Source of the DNA: an uncultured Algoriphagus sp.
Lineage (GTDB): Bacteria; Bacteroidota; Bacteroidia; Cytophagales; Cyclobacteriaceae
Direction of reading: 5' to 3'
Assembly (NCBI GenBank): GCA_903952135.1
Contig: CAJBER010000026.1
Coordinates: forward strand, 1-39,300
Length of the DNA stretch: 39,300 nt
Within the stretch, counting starts at the first letter, position 1, and each line of letters starts with the position of its first letter. A program made the position numbers and the translations under genes. Under the pieces are notes generated by a model. The model did no database searches, had not been told where the DNA came from, and was given only the letters and a program-made list of their open reading frames with translations. This document shows, piece by piece, positions 1 through 7,487 of the stretch.

Positions 1-38
1 ACTACTCGAACGAATCTAAAACAGCATAGGGTACCCCA

Positions 39-1265
39 ATGAAAATCAATCCGAAATACCTAGTTCCACTGACCATCCTAGTCTCTGCCTTGGGCTACTT
101 TGTGGACATCTACGACATTCTACTTTTTAGCATAGTCCGACAAAGCAGTTTGGCCACGCTTGGAGTATCCCCCGAAGAATCCTTAGCAGTAGGTCTATCC
201 ATCTTAAACTGGCAGGTGGGTGGACTAATCCTGGGCGGGATACTGTGGGGAGCCATTGGAGACAAGAAAGGAAGACTTTCCGTGCTCTTTTTTTCCATCC
301 TACTCTATTCTGTAGCCAATTTTCTCAACGGATACATCGTCACCGTGGAGCAATACAAATGGTGCCGATTCATCGCAGGGATTGGACTCGCAGGAGAACT
401 GGGTGCAGGAATTACGATCGTATCCGAAATCATGTCCAAACAAAAACGGGGCTACGGAACCATGATCATCTCCTCAGTTGGCATGCTGGGCGCAGTCGTA
501 GCAGCCATCGTCGGGCTAAATCTCCCCTGGCAGACTGCCTATAAAATCGGGGGCATCCTCGGCTTTGCCTTGCTCGCTTTACGCTTCGGCGTAGCAGAAA
601 GTGGCATGTATCAGCAGATGAAACAGCAACCCAAGGTTTCCAAAGGGAATTTCTTTTACCTGTTTACCAACCATGCCCGATTTGTAAAGTATCTGAAATG
701 CATCCTAATCGGTTTGCCCACTTATTTTATTGTCGGACTGGTATTGACTGGGGCACCAGAATTGGTTAAAACTGTCTTTAAACTTGAGGTGGATCCTACC
801 TTGGTTGCCAAATTGGTGATTGTCACCTACACTGCGATTGCCATTGCCGATTTGGGCTGCAGTTGGCTGAGCCAAAAACTCCAATCCAGACGCATCCCCT
901 TACTCATCTTCTTGTGCATTTCCCTTACCGGCACACTTCTGATCCTTTTCTTCCCCATTACCGATCTCACCCAGGTGTACCTGATCTTTGCCATCCTAGG
1001 CACGGGAATTGGTTTCTGGGCGGTGATGATGTCCAATGCAACCGAGCAATTTGGAACGAACATCCGGGCAATGGTGACTACTACCGTTCCCAACTTTATT
1101 CGAGGGCTATTGATCCCAATGACTGTGTTTTTTCAAGCGCTCAAACCCGAGTTTGGGATTGCTTACAGTCTTGCACTAGTTGGGATCCCTGTTTTACTTC
1201 TGGCGATTTATGCGGCTTACAGTTCTGAGGAAACCTTCAACAAGGATCTGGATTATGTGGAATAG
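39..1265 (+). CDS. MFS family transporter
   Basis: Predicted inner-membrane secondary transporter of 408 residues with about 11-12 hydrophobic helices, the usual size for the major facilitator superfamily. The loop between helices 2 and 3 carries the diagnostic MFS motif as GDKKGR (residues 74-79). A second motif, RFIAGIGLAGELG (from R110), resembles the helix 4 region of metabolite:H+ symporters and sugar porters. Two acidic residues lie in helix 1 (DIYD, about residues 23-26). The ATG at 39 gives a complete N-terminus. The substrate cannot be told from sequence, and the neighbours give no pathway context. The next gene starts 69 bp downstream on the same strand. The MFS call is firm; symporter subtype and substrate are inference. 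Confidence 0.9.
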   Translation: MKINPKYLVPLTILVSALGYFVDIYDILLFSIVRQSSLATLGVSPEESLAVGLSILNWQVGGLILGGILWGAIGDKKGRLSVLFFSILLYSVANFLNGYIVTVEQYKWCRFIAGIGLAGELGAGITIVSEIMSKQKRGYGTMIISSVGMLGAVVAAIVGLNLPWQTAYKIGGILGFALLALRFGVAESGMYQQMKQQPKVSKGNFFYLFTNHARFVKYLKCILIGLPTYFIVGLVLTGAPELVKTVFKLEVDPTLVAKLVIVTYTAIAIADLGCSWLSQKLQSRRIPLLIFLCISLTGTLLILFFPITDLTQVYLIFAILGTGIGFWAVMMSNATEQFGTNIRAMVTTTVPNFIRGLLIPMTVFFQALKPEFGIAYSLALVGIPVLLLAIYAAYSSEETFNKDLDYVE

Positions 1266-1334
1266 GAATAAGATTAGGTCCTTGCAAAATGATTACCTTT
1301 CGGCCATTCACCAACTCATTTAAACTATAAAAAA

Positions 1335-2126
1335 GTGATCTCCTTTATCTCAGAACTCAAGTCCAGAAACGAAACTCTATTTTACTATGGGTTAGTCTGC
1401 TTGGGGTTTGGACTACTTTTTTTTATCCTTTCAAAAACCACGACCACTCAGGTATATGGAGTCAATGCCTGGTTAAAGCCCTTCAAGTTTGCCCTCTCCA
1501 CCTTCCTTTTTGCTTGGGCTATGGCTTGGTACTGCCATTACTTGGGAGGATTCAATCAGCCCTTGTTTAACTGGTCCATCATCCTTCTTCTGGGATTTGA
1601 AATCGTCTACATCGCCATCATGGCTGGAAAAGGAGAAACCTCCCACTACAATACCAGTTCACCCCTGTATGCCAGCTTATTTTCGATGATGGCTCTGGCC
1701 GCCACGCTGGTTACGCTTTACACCGCATTTGTTGGCTTCCAGTTTTTTACGCAATCATTTCCGCAACTCCCACCCTACTACCTCTGGGCCATACGCTTGA
1801 GTATTCTGATTTTTGTAGTCTTTTCTTTTGAAGGCTTTGCGATGGGTTCCCGATTCAGTCATACGGTTGGGGCCGTGAATGACAATTCCAATTTATGGAT
1901 CTTGGGTTGGAGCAAAACGGTAGGTGATCTGCGTGTGTCGCATTTCATCGGCATGCATGCCTTGCAGGTACTTCCGGTACTCTCATTCTATTTGATTAAA
2001 AATACCAAGGGCACGGTGATCGTTGCTCTCCTCTATGGGATTTTGGCCCTATTCACGCTAGTTCAAGCGCTTCAAGGAAAACCGTTTTTTGCAGCTAGCC
2101 CTAAAAAAATGGATTTGAAAAAGTAA
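1335..2126 (+). CDS. Conserved polytopic membrane protein, unknown function
   Basis: 263-residue integral membrane protein with about seven hydrophobic segments and a lysine-rich C-terminus. I do not recognise a characterised family. Visible conserved-looking features are NAWLKPFKFALS after the first helix, GETSHYN in the middle, and DLRVSHFIGMHALQVLP near the end, where two histidines lie in a hydrophobic helix and could bind a cofactor such as heme (speculative). The start is a GTG at 1335; no ATG lies near enough to replace it, and the first residues lead directly into helix 1. It follows the MFS gene by 69 bp and could be cotranscribed. About 180 bp without a clear gene follow. Confidence 0.75.
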   Translation: MISFISELKSRNETLFYYGLVCLGFGLLFFILSKTTTTQVYGVNAWLKPFKFALSTFLFAWAMAWYCHYLGGFNQPLFNWSIILLLGFEIVYIAIMAGKGETSHYNTSSPLYASLFSMMALAATLVTLYTAFVGFQFFTQSFPQLPPYYLWAIRLSILIFVVFSFEGFAMGSRFSHTVGAVNDNSNLWILGWSKTVGDLRVSHFIGMHALQVLPVLSFYLIKNTKGTVIVALLYGILALFTLVQALQGKPFFAASPKKMDLKK

Positions 2127-2307
2127 ACGAGGCTGTTTAGTTTAATTAAAGAAAACTGAAATTCTTTTCTCCCTTCTTGCAACCTTTACTTGTTCAGGCA
2201 CATCTACCTTAGTGAAAGTCAATCCACTAATCGTGAAGGAAAATCCAAGTTAACCAAGGACCTGAAATAGGCCCAAATCGATAAATGGGCACCAAATCCA
2301 CACAACC

Positions 2308-3408
2308 ATGACAAAAGTTTTTTCAATACTCCAGAGATTTAGTTTTTTACTCGTTTTACTCCATTGCATAGCTTGCAACGAGACTAGAAATACAGATGTG
2401 ATCCAAGAATTGGTACATCCAAAACTGATAAAAACCATCGGCGCACCCAATTATGGTAGTGTTGGATGTAGCCTGGAAGACAGAGCCGGCAACCTTTGGT
2501 TTGGAACCACAGAAAATGGCCTTTACAAGTACGATGGCAAAACATTTCAGCAGTTTTTAATTAAAGATGGGCTAAACAGCAATTATGTAACTAGCCTACT
2601 CGAAGATTCAACAGGGAAAATTTGGATCGGCACGGATATAGGGCTTTGCCTTTACGATGGAAAATCAATTACCCAAATCGAAATCCCTTTACCAAAAAAT
2701 CTTCCACGCAATGAAAATGAACTCTACCGCAATTCGAAGCGGGTATTTAGTATGATGCAAGCAAAAAATAGGGTGCTTTGGTTTGCAACCATAAATGGAG
2801 TCTTCACTTACGACGGAAAATCCTTTAGTCCTTTTCAAATTGAAACAAACTCAGCTGGCTTCCTCAGTTCAACCTACAACATGGAACAGATTTTAGAGGA
2901 TAAATCAGGCAACATTTGGTTTGGAGGGAGAGGCAATGAAGGGGTGTACCGATACGATGGAAAATCTGTAACTCGGCTTGAGCTAGAAGTCTTATTTCAA
3001 GATGGACCCACACCCAAACCTACTGAATGGGCATGGCCCCAACTGCAAGACAAAGACGGAAACATTTGGTTCAGCAATTGGGGAGGGGTCTACCGCTACG
3101 ATGGCAAATCGTTTACAAGTTTCACAAAGAAAGATGGCTTAGTCGGCGGTGTTGCTAAAATACTAGAGGACAAAAAAGGCAACCTTTGGTTTGGTGGGGA
3201 TGCCGGTGCTGGGCTTAGCCTTTACGATGGCACCTCTTTCACGCGTTTCACCACAGAAGATGGCCTGATTCAGAATCATATTTGGTCCATTCTTGAGGAC
3301 AAAGCTGGGAATCTATGGATAGGCACGCGAGAAACAGGCCTCTCTATGTATGACGGAAAAACATTTACTACCTATTCGGAATACAAGCCAGAAACCCCAA
3401 AGAACTAA
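2308..3408 (+). CDS. Two-component-regulator-propeller (Reg_prop) lipoprotein
   Basis: 366-residue exported protein. A short hydrophobic leader ends in a lipobox-like CIAC (Cys23), so it is probably a lipoprotein. The rest is about seven repeats of a pattern like GNLWFGTxxxGLYxYDGKxF, with copies beginning near residues 60, 107, 155, 205, 250, 290 and 335. This matches the Reg_prop repeat, so a single seven-bladed beta-propeller is expected. In hybrid two-component sensors of Bacteroidota such propellers form the periplasmic sensing part. Here no membrane anchor beyond the leader, no Y_Y_Y domain and no kinase follows, so it is a free-standing propeller. Ligand and partner are unknown. It is followed by a terminator-like hairpin near 3467-3504. 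Confidence 0.85.
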   Translation: MTKVFSILQRFSFLLVLLHCIACNETRNTDVIQELVHPKLIKTIGAPNYGSVGCSLEDRAGNLWFGTTENGLYKYDGKTFQQFLIKDGLNSNYVTSLLEDSTGKIWIGTDIGLCLYDGKSITQIEIPLPKNLPRNENELYRNSKRVFSMMQAKNRVLWFATINGVFTYDGKSFSPFQIETNSAGFLSSTYNMEQILEDKSGNIWFGGRGNEGVYRYDGKSVTRLELEVLFQDGPTPKPTEWAWPQLQDKDGNIWFSNWGGVYRYDGKSFTSFTKKDGLVGGVAKILEDKKGNLWFGGDAGAGLSLYDGTSFTRFTTEDGLIQNHIWSILEDKAGNLWIGTRETGLSMYDGKTFTTYSEYKPETPKN

Positions 3409-3466
3409 CTTAAAAACTTTGCAAAAACAGGAGATAATTGAAGCCTGACACTTCTTTTTAAGAAAC

Positions 3467-3504
3467 CTCTAGATTTAGTTTTGTCAAACTAGAGTATTTT
3501 TTTT
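3467..3504 (+). terminator. Terminator-like hairpin (alternatively parD promoter -7 box)
   Basis: TAGTTT (3476-3481) and AAACTA (3486-3491) form a 6-bp stem with a TGTC loop; an alternative outer pairing is CTCTAG (3467-3472) with CTAGAG (3489-3494). A run of eight T follows at 3497-3504. This would end transcription of the propeller gene. The same bases contain TAGTTTTG (3476-3483), a perfect match to the Bacteroidota -7 consensus TAnnTTTG, so the site could instead be the parDE promoter. I saw no convincing -33 box. Confidence 0.45.
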
Positions 3505-3509
3505 AGAGA

Positions 3510-3526
3510 TTACCAAAATTTGGTAA
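3510..3526. promoter_or_regulatory. Perfect 17-bp palindrome, candidate ParD operator
   Basis: TTACCAAA and TTTGGTAA are perfect inverted copies around one central A. The site ends 22 bp before the ATG of the antitoxin gene. Type II antitoxins of the ParD type usually repress their own operon by binding such palindromes. That role is inferred from position; the symmetry is seen directly. Confidence 0.6.
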
Positions 3527-3548
3527 CTTGAACGAAACTAAAAAAATC

Positions 3549-3797
3549 ATGGGAAGAAACACATCCATCTCGATAGGTGAACATTTCGAGAGTTTTATTG
3601 AATCAACAGTTTCAAATGGTCGTTTCAATAGCGCCTCTGAGGTAGTTCGTGCCGGACTTCGACTTTTAGAAGAAGAAGAAAACCGTATCCAAATTTTGCG
3701 TCAAGCCATCCATGAAGGTATCGAAAGCGGTCGCGCGGTAGATTTCGACCCAAAACACCATCTAGAAACCCTAAAGTCTACCAAAAGCAATGGCTAG
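3549..3797 (+). CDS. parD: ParD-family antitoxin
   Basis: 82-residue protein with the ribbon-helix-helix N-terminus of ParD antitoxins: GRNTSISIGEHFESFIES, then NGRFNSASEVVRAGLRLLEE, followed by an acidic/basic C-terminal tail that would wrap the toxin. It should neutralise the ParE-type toxin encoded next and repress the operon. I chose the ATG at 3549 over an in-frame TTG at 3528, because the family normally begins with a short segment before the ribbon and because the TTG nearly abuts the palindromic operator. The gene overlaps the toxin gene by 8 bp, typical of translational coupling in toxin-antitoxin pairs. Confidence 0.9.
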   Translation: MGRNTSISIGEHFESFIESTVSNGRFNSASEVVRAGLRLLEEEENRIQILRQAIHEGIESGRAVDFDPKHHLETLKSTKSNG

Positions 3798-4083
3798 GTT
3801 ATACTTCACAAACAAAGCCATTGAAGACTTGGAAGCTATTTGGACCTACACTGTTAAAACTTGGTCTGAGAATCAAGCGGAAATTTATTATTCGTTACTT
3901 ATCGATTCTTGTCAAAAATTAGCTACCGAACCAACACTTGGTAAATCCTATGAAGTTATTGAAAAAAATATCTTTGGCTTTAAAACTGGAGAACACCTCA
4001 TTTTTTATAGGATAATATCCTCACAAGAAATTGAAGTGATTCGGATTTTACACGGAATGATGAATTTGAAAACCCATTTGTGA
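3790..4083 (+). CDS. parE: ParE/RelE-superfamily toxin
   Basis: 97-residue toxin of the ParE branch of the RelE fold. The order of features fits the family: an N-terminal strand (ARLYFTNKAIEDLEAIW), two helices (YTVKTWSENQAEIYYSLL), a PTLGKSYE turn, and the C-terminal strand pair GEHLIFYRI and IEVIRILHGMMNL. ParE toxins usually poison DNA gyrase; whether this member does so or cleaves mRNA cannot be told from sequence. The reading frame is intact, so the pair could be active. Its 5' end lies within the last codons of parD. A long inverted repeat follows the stop codon. Confidence 0.9.
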   Translation: MARLYFTNKAIEDLEAIWTYTVKTWSENQAEIYYSLLIDSCQKLATEPTLGKSYEVIEKNIFGFKTGEHLIFYRIISSQEIEVIRILHGMMNLKTHL

Positions 4084-4088
4084 TTTTA

Positions 4089-4155
4089 TTGGGTACAAAT
4101 TGGGATAAGTCCCACCATCAAATTAGTTCAGAAGTCGATTTTTTCTTGTACCCAA
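4089..4155. repeat. Inverted repeat downstream of parE
   Basis: TTGGGTACAA (4089-4098) and TTGTACCCAA (4146-4155) are perfect 10-bp inverted copies 47 bp apart. Between them sits a smaller hairpin, GGGA-TAAG-TCCC (4101-4112). No T-run follows, so it is not a standard terminator. It could be the edge or remnant of a small mobile cassette carrying the toxin-antitoxin pair, or an mRNA-end structure. Confidence 0.55.
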
Positions 4156-4248
4156 CACAGGAGTTTTCTGGCTAACAACCGAAATTCCTAAGCACTTTTC
4201 TTGAGAAATTTCTTCCCCTTTTCCCCAAGCCCTTCCATACATTTTTTC
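4156..4248. other. Intergenic between toxin-antitoxin module and purH
   Basis: Apart from the inverted repeat on its left and the -7 box on its right, I see no gene or terminator here. It contains a pyrimidine-rich run (TTCTTCCCCTTTTCCCC). Confidence 0.4.
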
Positions 4249-4256
4249 TACCTTTG
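4249..4256 (+). promoter_or_regulatory. Candidate -7 promoter box of purH
   Basis: TACCTTTG matches the Bacteroidota -7 consensus TAnnTTTG exactly and lies 33 bp before the purH ATG, giving a leader of roughly 25 nt. No clear -33 TTTG partner is seen at the usual distance, so confidence is limited. Confidence 0.45.
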
Positions 4257-4288
4257 TGCCTTCCTAAAATTCATCCCATTTCCCTCCC

Positions 4289-5815
4289 ATGGCACTCAAA
4301 AAAATTCAGTCTGCCCTCATCTCCGTTTACTACAAGGACCACTTGGAACCCATCATCGCTTTGCTCAAGCAGCAGGGCGTGACCATCTATTCCACTGGCG
4401 GCACCCAAGAATTTATTGAAGCCCAAGGAGCACAAGTAGTGCCTGTAGAAGAACTCACCAGCTATCCTTCCATTTTTGGAGGACGCGTAAAAACCCTTCA
4501 CCCGAAGATTTTTGGAGGTATCCTCCACCGCAGAGACCACGAAGGCGATGTGGCTCAAGCGGCTACCTACGACATTCCGGCCATTGATTTGGTGATTGTG
4601 GATTTGTATCCCTTCGAAGAAACAGTGGCCTCCGGCGCATCGGAAGCAGACATCATCGAGAAAATTGACATCGGCGGCATCTCACTCATCCGTGCTGCAG
4701 CCAAAAATTTCAAGGACGTCACCATCATCGCTTCCAAAAACCAGTACGCGGAATTGGAAGCCAGACTTTCCGCTCAAGACGGAGCCACTACCCTAGAAGA
4801 CAGACGCTACTTTGCCGCCCAGGCCTTCCAGGTATCCTCCAACTACGACACGCATATCTTCAACTACTTCAATCAGCAAGAAGGAATACCTGCACTAAAA
4901 GTATCTGAAACTACCGCCAAGGCGCTTCGCTACGGAGAAAACCCGCACCAAGCCGCTCATTTCTATGGAAACTTGGAGGAGTTGTTTGAGCAACTTCACG
5001 GAAAGGAACTTTCTTACAACAACCTAGTCGATGTGGACGCAGCAGTAAACCTGATTGCTGAGTTTCCAGATCAAACGGCTTTTGCCATCCTCAAGCATAC
5101 AAATGCCTGCGGTTGCGCGACTGCCCCTACCGTGAAGGAAGCTTACCAAAAGGCTTTCGCGGCAGATACTACCTCCGCCTTTGGAGGTGTGCTGGTCACC
5201 AATAAACCGGTAGACCTAGCCGCTGCAGAAGAAATGAATTCACTCTTTTTTGAGGTATTGATTGCTCCTGCATTCAGCCCTGAGGCCTTGGCAGTGCTGA
5301 CGACCAAAAAGAATCGAATTCTGCTGCTCCAGAAAATGGCCGTCCCAGGAACGAAAATGATCAAAACCCTCTTGAATGGGGTCATCGAACAAGACAAGGA
5401 TCTGGCCACAGAAGGCAAGGGAGATTTCACCGTAGCCACTACCCTAGCTCCTAGCGAAAAGGAACTAGATGCCTTGGTATTCGCAGCGAAAGTGTGTAAG
5501 CATACCAAGTCCAACACCATCATTCTAAGTAATGATTCGCAACTATTCGCCTCTGGAGTGGGACAAACCTCCCGTGTGGATGCCCTCAGACAGGCCATTA
5601 CCAAAGCCAATGAGTTTGGCTTCAACTTGAAAGGTGCTGTCATGGCCTCCGATGCCTTCTTCCCATTCCCTGACTGTGTAGCCATTGCGCATGAAGCAGG
5701 CATCACCGCGGTGGTACAACCTGGGGGCTCGATCAAGGACCAAGACAGCATTGATTACTGCAATGCCCAAGGCATGAGCATGGTGCTGACAGGTGTCCGT
5801 CACTTTAAACATTAA
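4289..5815 (+). CDS. purH: Bifunctional AICAR formyltransferase / IMP cyclohydrolase
   Basis: 508-residue cytosolic enzyme for the last two steps of purine synthesis: formylation of AICAR with 10-formyl-THF, then ring closure to IMP. The N-terminal cyclohydrolase domain (about 1-190) shows STGGTQEF, SYPSIFGGRVKTLHPKI and IDIGGISLIRAAAKN. The C-terminal formyltransferase domain shows RYGENPHQ, KHTNACGCA with the catalytic Lys-His pair, SAFGGV, SDAFFPFPD and QPGGSIKDQDSI. Length and domain order are normal for the family. It has its own -7 box and is followed by a long hairpin, so it looks monocistronic. Base composition is somewhat richer in GC than the toxin-antitoxin genes upstream. Confidence 0.97.
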   Translation: MALKKIQSALISVYYKDHLEPIIALLKQQGVTIYSTGGTQEFIEAQGAQVVPVEELTSYPSIFGGRVKTLHPKIFGGILHRRDHEGDVAQAATYDIPAIDLVIVDLYPFEETVASGASEADIIEKIDIGGISLIRAAAKNFKDVTIIASKNQYAELEARLSAQDGATTLEDRRYFAAQAFQVSSNYDTHIFNYFNQQEGIPALKVSETTAKALRYGENPHQAAHFYGNLEELFEQLHGKELSYNNLVDVDAAVNLIAEFPDQTAFAILKHTNACGCATAPTVKEAYQKAFAADTTSAFGGVLVTNKPVDLAAAEEMNSLFFEVLIAPAFSPEALAVLTTKKNRILLLQKMAVPGTKMIKTLLNGVIEQDKDLATEGKGDFTVATTLAPSEKELDALVFAAKVCKHTKSNTIILSNDSQLFASGVGQTSRVDALRQAITKANEFGFNLKGAVMASDAFFPFPDCVAIAHEAGITAVVQPGGSIKDQDSIDYCNAQGMSMVLTGVRHFKH

Positions 5816-5822
5816 AAACCAA

Positions 5823-5859
5823 AAACCTCGAAGGTTTTTTTTCAAACCTTTGAGGTTTT
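5823..5859 (+). terminator. Long hairpin after purH, probable terminator
   Basis: AAACCTCGAAGGTTT (5823-5837) pairs over its full length with AAACCTTTGAGGTTT (about 5844-5858), with one G-U pair when read as + strand RNA and a T-rich loop. It starts 8 bp after the purH stop. A T-run is present in the loop and only a short one follows, so it may be a processing or stabilising structure rather than a strict terminator. It is built from the same repeat unit as the next feature. Confidence 0.55.
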
Positions 5860-5864
5860 AAAAT

Positions 5865-5928
5865 CAAGACCTTCGAGATTTTGAAAACAAAAACCAAGAC
5901 CTTCGAGGTTTTGAAAACCTCAAAGGTC
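5865..5928. repeat. Direct and palindromic CCTTCGAGG repeats
   Basis: A 24-nt sequence of the form CAAGACCTTCGAG(A/G)TTTTG plus AAAAC occurs at 5865-5888 and again at 5895-5918, exactly 30 bp apart with one base difference. The second copy continues into CTCAAAGGTC, so 5898-5928 forms a 31-bp palindrome with a single mismatched pair. Together with the hairpin at 5823-5859 there are five copies of the unit in both orientations. This looks like an intergenic REP-like family; genome-wide copy number is unknown. Confidence 0.7.
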
Positions 5929-5956
5929 AAGTTCGAATTCAAACTCAGAAAAATGT

Positions 5957-5991
5957 TGTACTTCGTACTTGGTACTTTGTACATTGTACTT
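5957..5991 (+). repeat. Five tandem nGTACTT heptamers ahead of cysS
   Basis: The 35 bp immediately before the cysS start consist of five 7-bp units: TGTACTT, CGTACTT, GGTACTT, TGTACAT, TGTACTT. The array ends 2 bp before the ATG, so it occupies the ribosome-binding region. Each unit holds the self-complementary GTAC. Unit number could vary by slippage and alter translation; that is inference. Confidence 0.75.
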
Positions 5992-5993
5992 CT

Positions 5994-7487
5994 ATGAAAG
6001 CACATCAACTCAAACTCTACAATACCCTTACCCGGCAGAAGGAAGATTTTGCACCCATCAGTCCTCCCTTTGTGGGCATGTATGTGTGTGGGCCGACAGT
6101 TTATGGAGATGCGCATTTGGGTCATGGTCGGCCGGCAATCACTTTTGATACGGTCAACCGCTACTTGACGCACCTGGGATACCGGGTGCGCTACGTCCGC
6201 AACATTACGGATGTGGGACACCTGACGGGAGATGCAGATGAGGGAGAGGATAAAATTGCTAAAAGAGCCAAACTCGAAAAGTTGGAACCCATGGAAGTGG
6301 CCCAACAATATACAGATACCTACCACCGAGACATGGCCTTGCTCAATACCTGGAAACCCAGCATTGAACCGAGAGCTACTGGACATATTCCCGAGCAAAT
6401 CGCCTTGGTAGAAGCCATCTTAAATGAGGGCCTCGCCTATGTAGTCAATGGATCGGTATATTTTGATGTACTCGCCTACAACAAGCGCTACACCTACGGT
6501 AAACTTTCGGGACGTGTCATTGAAGAATTGGTAAGCGGAAGTCGCGACTTAGATGGACAGGGAGAAAAGCGGAACTCCGTAGATTTTGCCTTGTGGAAAA
6601 ATGCTTCCCCTGAGCACCTCATGAAGTGGCCTTCCCCTTGGGGTATTGGTTTTCCAGGTTGGCACCTGGAATGTACGGCCATGAGTTCCAAGTATCTGGG
6701 CACCCAATTTGACATCCACGGTGGCGGCATGGATTTGCTTTTCCCCCACCACGAATGTGAAATCGCGCAAGGCAATGCTTGCAACCACCAGGATCCAGCC
6801 AAGTACTGGATGCACAATAATATGATCACCATCAACGGGCAAAAGATGGGCAAGTCCTTGGGGAATTTCATCACCCTTCAGGAACTCTTTACGGGTAGCC
6901 ATGCTTTGCTGGACCAAGCCTACAGCCCGATGACAATCCGATACTTCATCCTTACTGCCCAATACCGCTCCACCCTAGACTTCTCCAACGAAGCCTTGAA
7001 GGCGGCACAAAAAGGATACAAAAAAATAATCAACGGACTTCGCATCGCCAAGCAATTGCAGTACAGCCCGCAGGATGACATCGCCTTGGACACCGAGCAA
7101 ATCCAACAAGTGGAAACAAGCATCGTTTCGGCTTACCGCTCCATGGACGATGACTTCAATACGGCCATGGCGATTGGGCACCTCTTCAACCTGCTCAAAA
7201 AAATCAACTCGGTATACACTGGACAATTGGCACCTGCGGCGCTAGGAGAGCAAGTTTTCAATAACATGCTTGAAACCTACCACACCTTTGTAGTGGATAT
7301 TCTGGGTTTGGTCGAAGAAAAAGGTGAAGTGCAGGAAGGATTATTGAATCTCCTGCTCAACCAGTATACCGAAGCCAAGACCGCACGCAATTATGCCAAG
7401 GTGGATGAAATCCGTTCTGGATTAAAAGCTATGGGGATTCTTGTGAAGGACATGAAGGATCGAATCGACTGGGCATATGAAGAATAA
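5994..7487 (+). CDS. cysS: Cysteine-tRNA ligase
   Basis: 497-residue class I aminoacyl-tRNA synthetase that charges tRNA-Cys in the cytosol. The HIGH signature is present as HLGH in GPTVYGDAHLGHGRPA, and the KMSKS signature as KMGKS in NGQKMGKSLGNF. The zinc-binding set is visible: the Cys in YVCGPTVY, the Cys in WHLECTAMS, and His/Cys in PHHECEIAQ. The C-terminal part is the helical DALR-type domain and anticodon-binding tail. Length is normal. The ATG at 5994 begins MKAHQLKLYNTLTRQKE, the usual start for the family, directly after a tandem repeat. The 3' end overlaps the following peptidase gene by 11 bp, indicating an operon. Confidence 0.97.
   Translation: MKAHQLKLYNTLTRQKEDFAPISPPFVGMYVCGPTVYGDAHLGHGRPAITFDTVNRYLTHLGYRVRYVRNITDVGHLTGDADEGEDKIAKRAKLEKLEPMEVAQQYTDTYHRDMALLNTWKPSIEPRATGHIPEQIALVEAILNEGLAYVVNGSVYFDVLAYNKRYTYGKLSGRVIEELVSGSRDLDGQGEKRNSVDFALWKNASPEHLMKWPSPWGIGFPGWHLECTAMSSKYLGTQFDIHGGGMDLLFPHHECEIAQGNACNHQDPAKYWMHNNMITINGQKMGKSLGNFITLQELFTGSHALLDQAYSPMTIRYFILTAQYRSTLDFSNEALKAAQKGYKKIINGLRIAKQLQYSPQDDIALDTEQIQQVETSIVSAYRSMDDDFNTAMAIGHLFNLLKKINSVYTGQLAPAALGEQVFNNMLETYHTFVVDILGLVEEKGEVQEGLLNLLLNQYTEAKTARNYAKVDEIRSGLKAMGILVKDMKDRIDWAYEE

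Noticed and set aside
5143-5751. 202-codon open frame antisense to purH
   Set aside because: It mirrors the codon pattern of the conserved formyltransferase domain and has no recognisable protein features.
5805-6398. 197-codon open frame on the minus strand opposite the start of cysS
   Set aside because: It runs through the intergenic palindromes and antisense to conserved cysS motifs, with low-complexity sequence and no domain.
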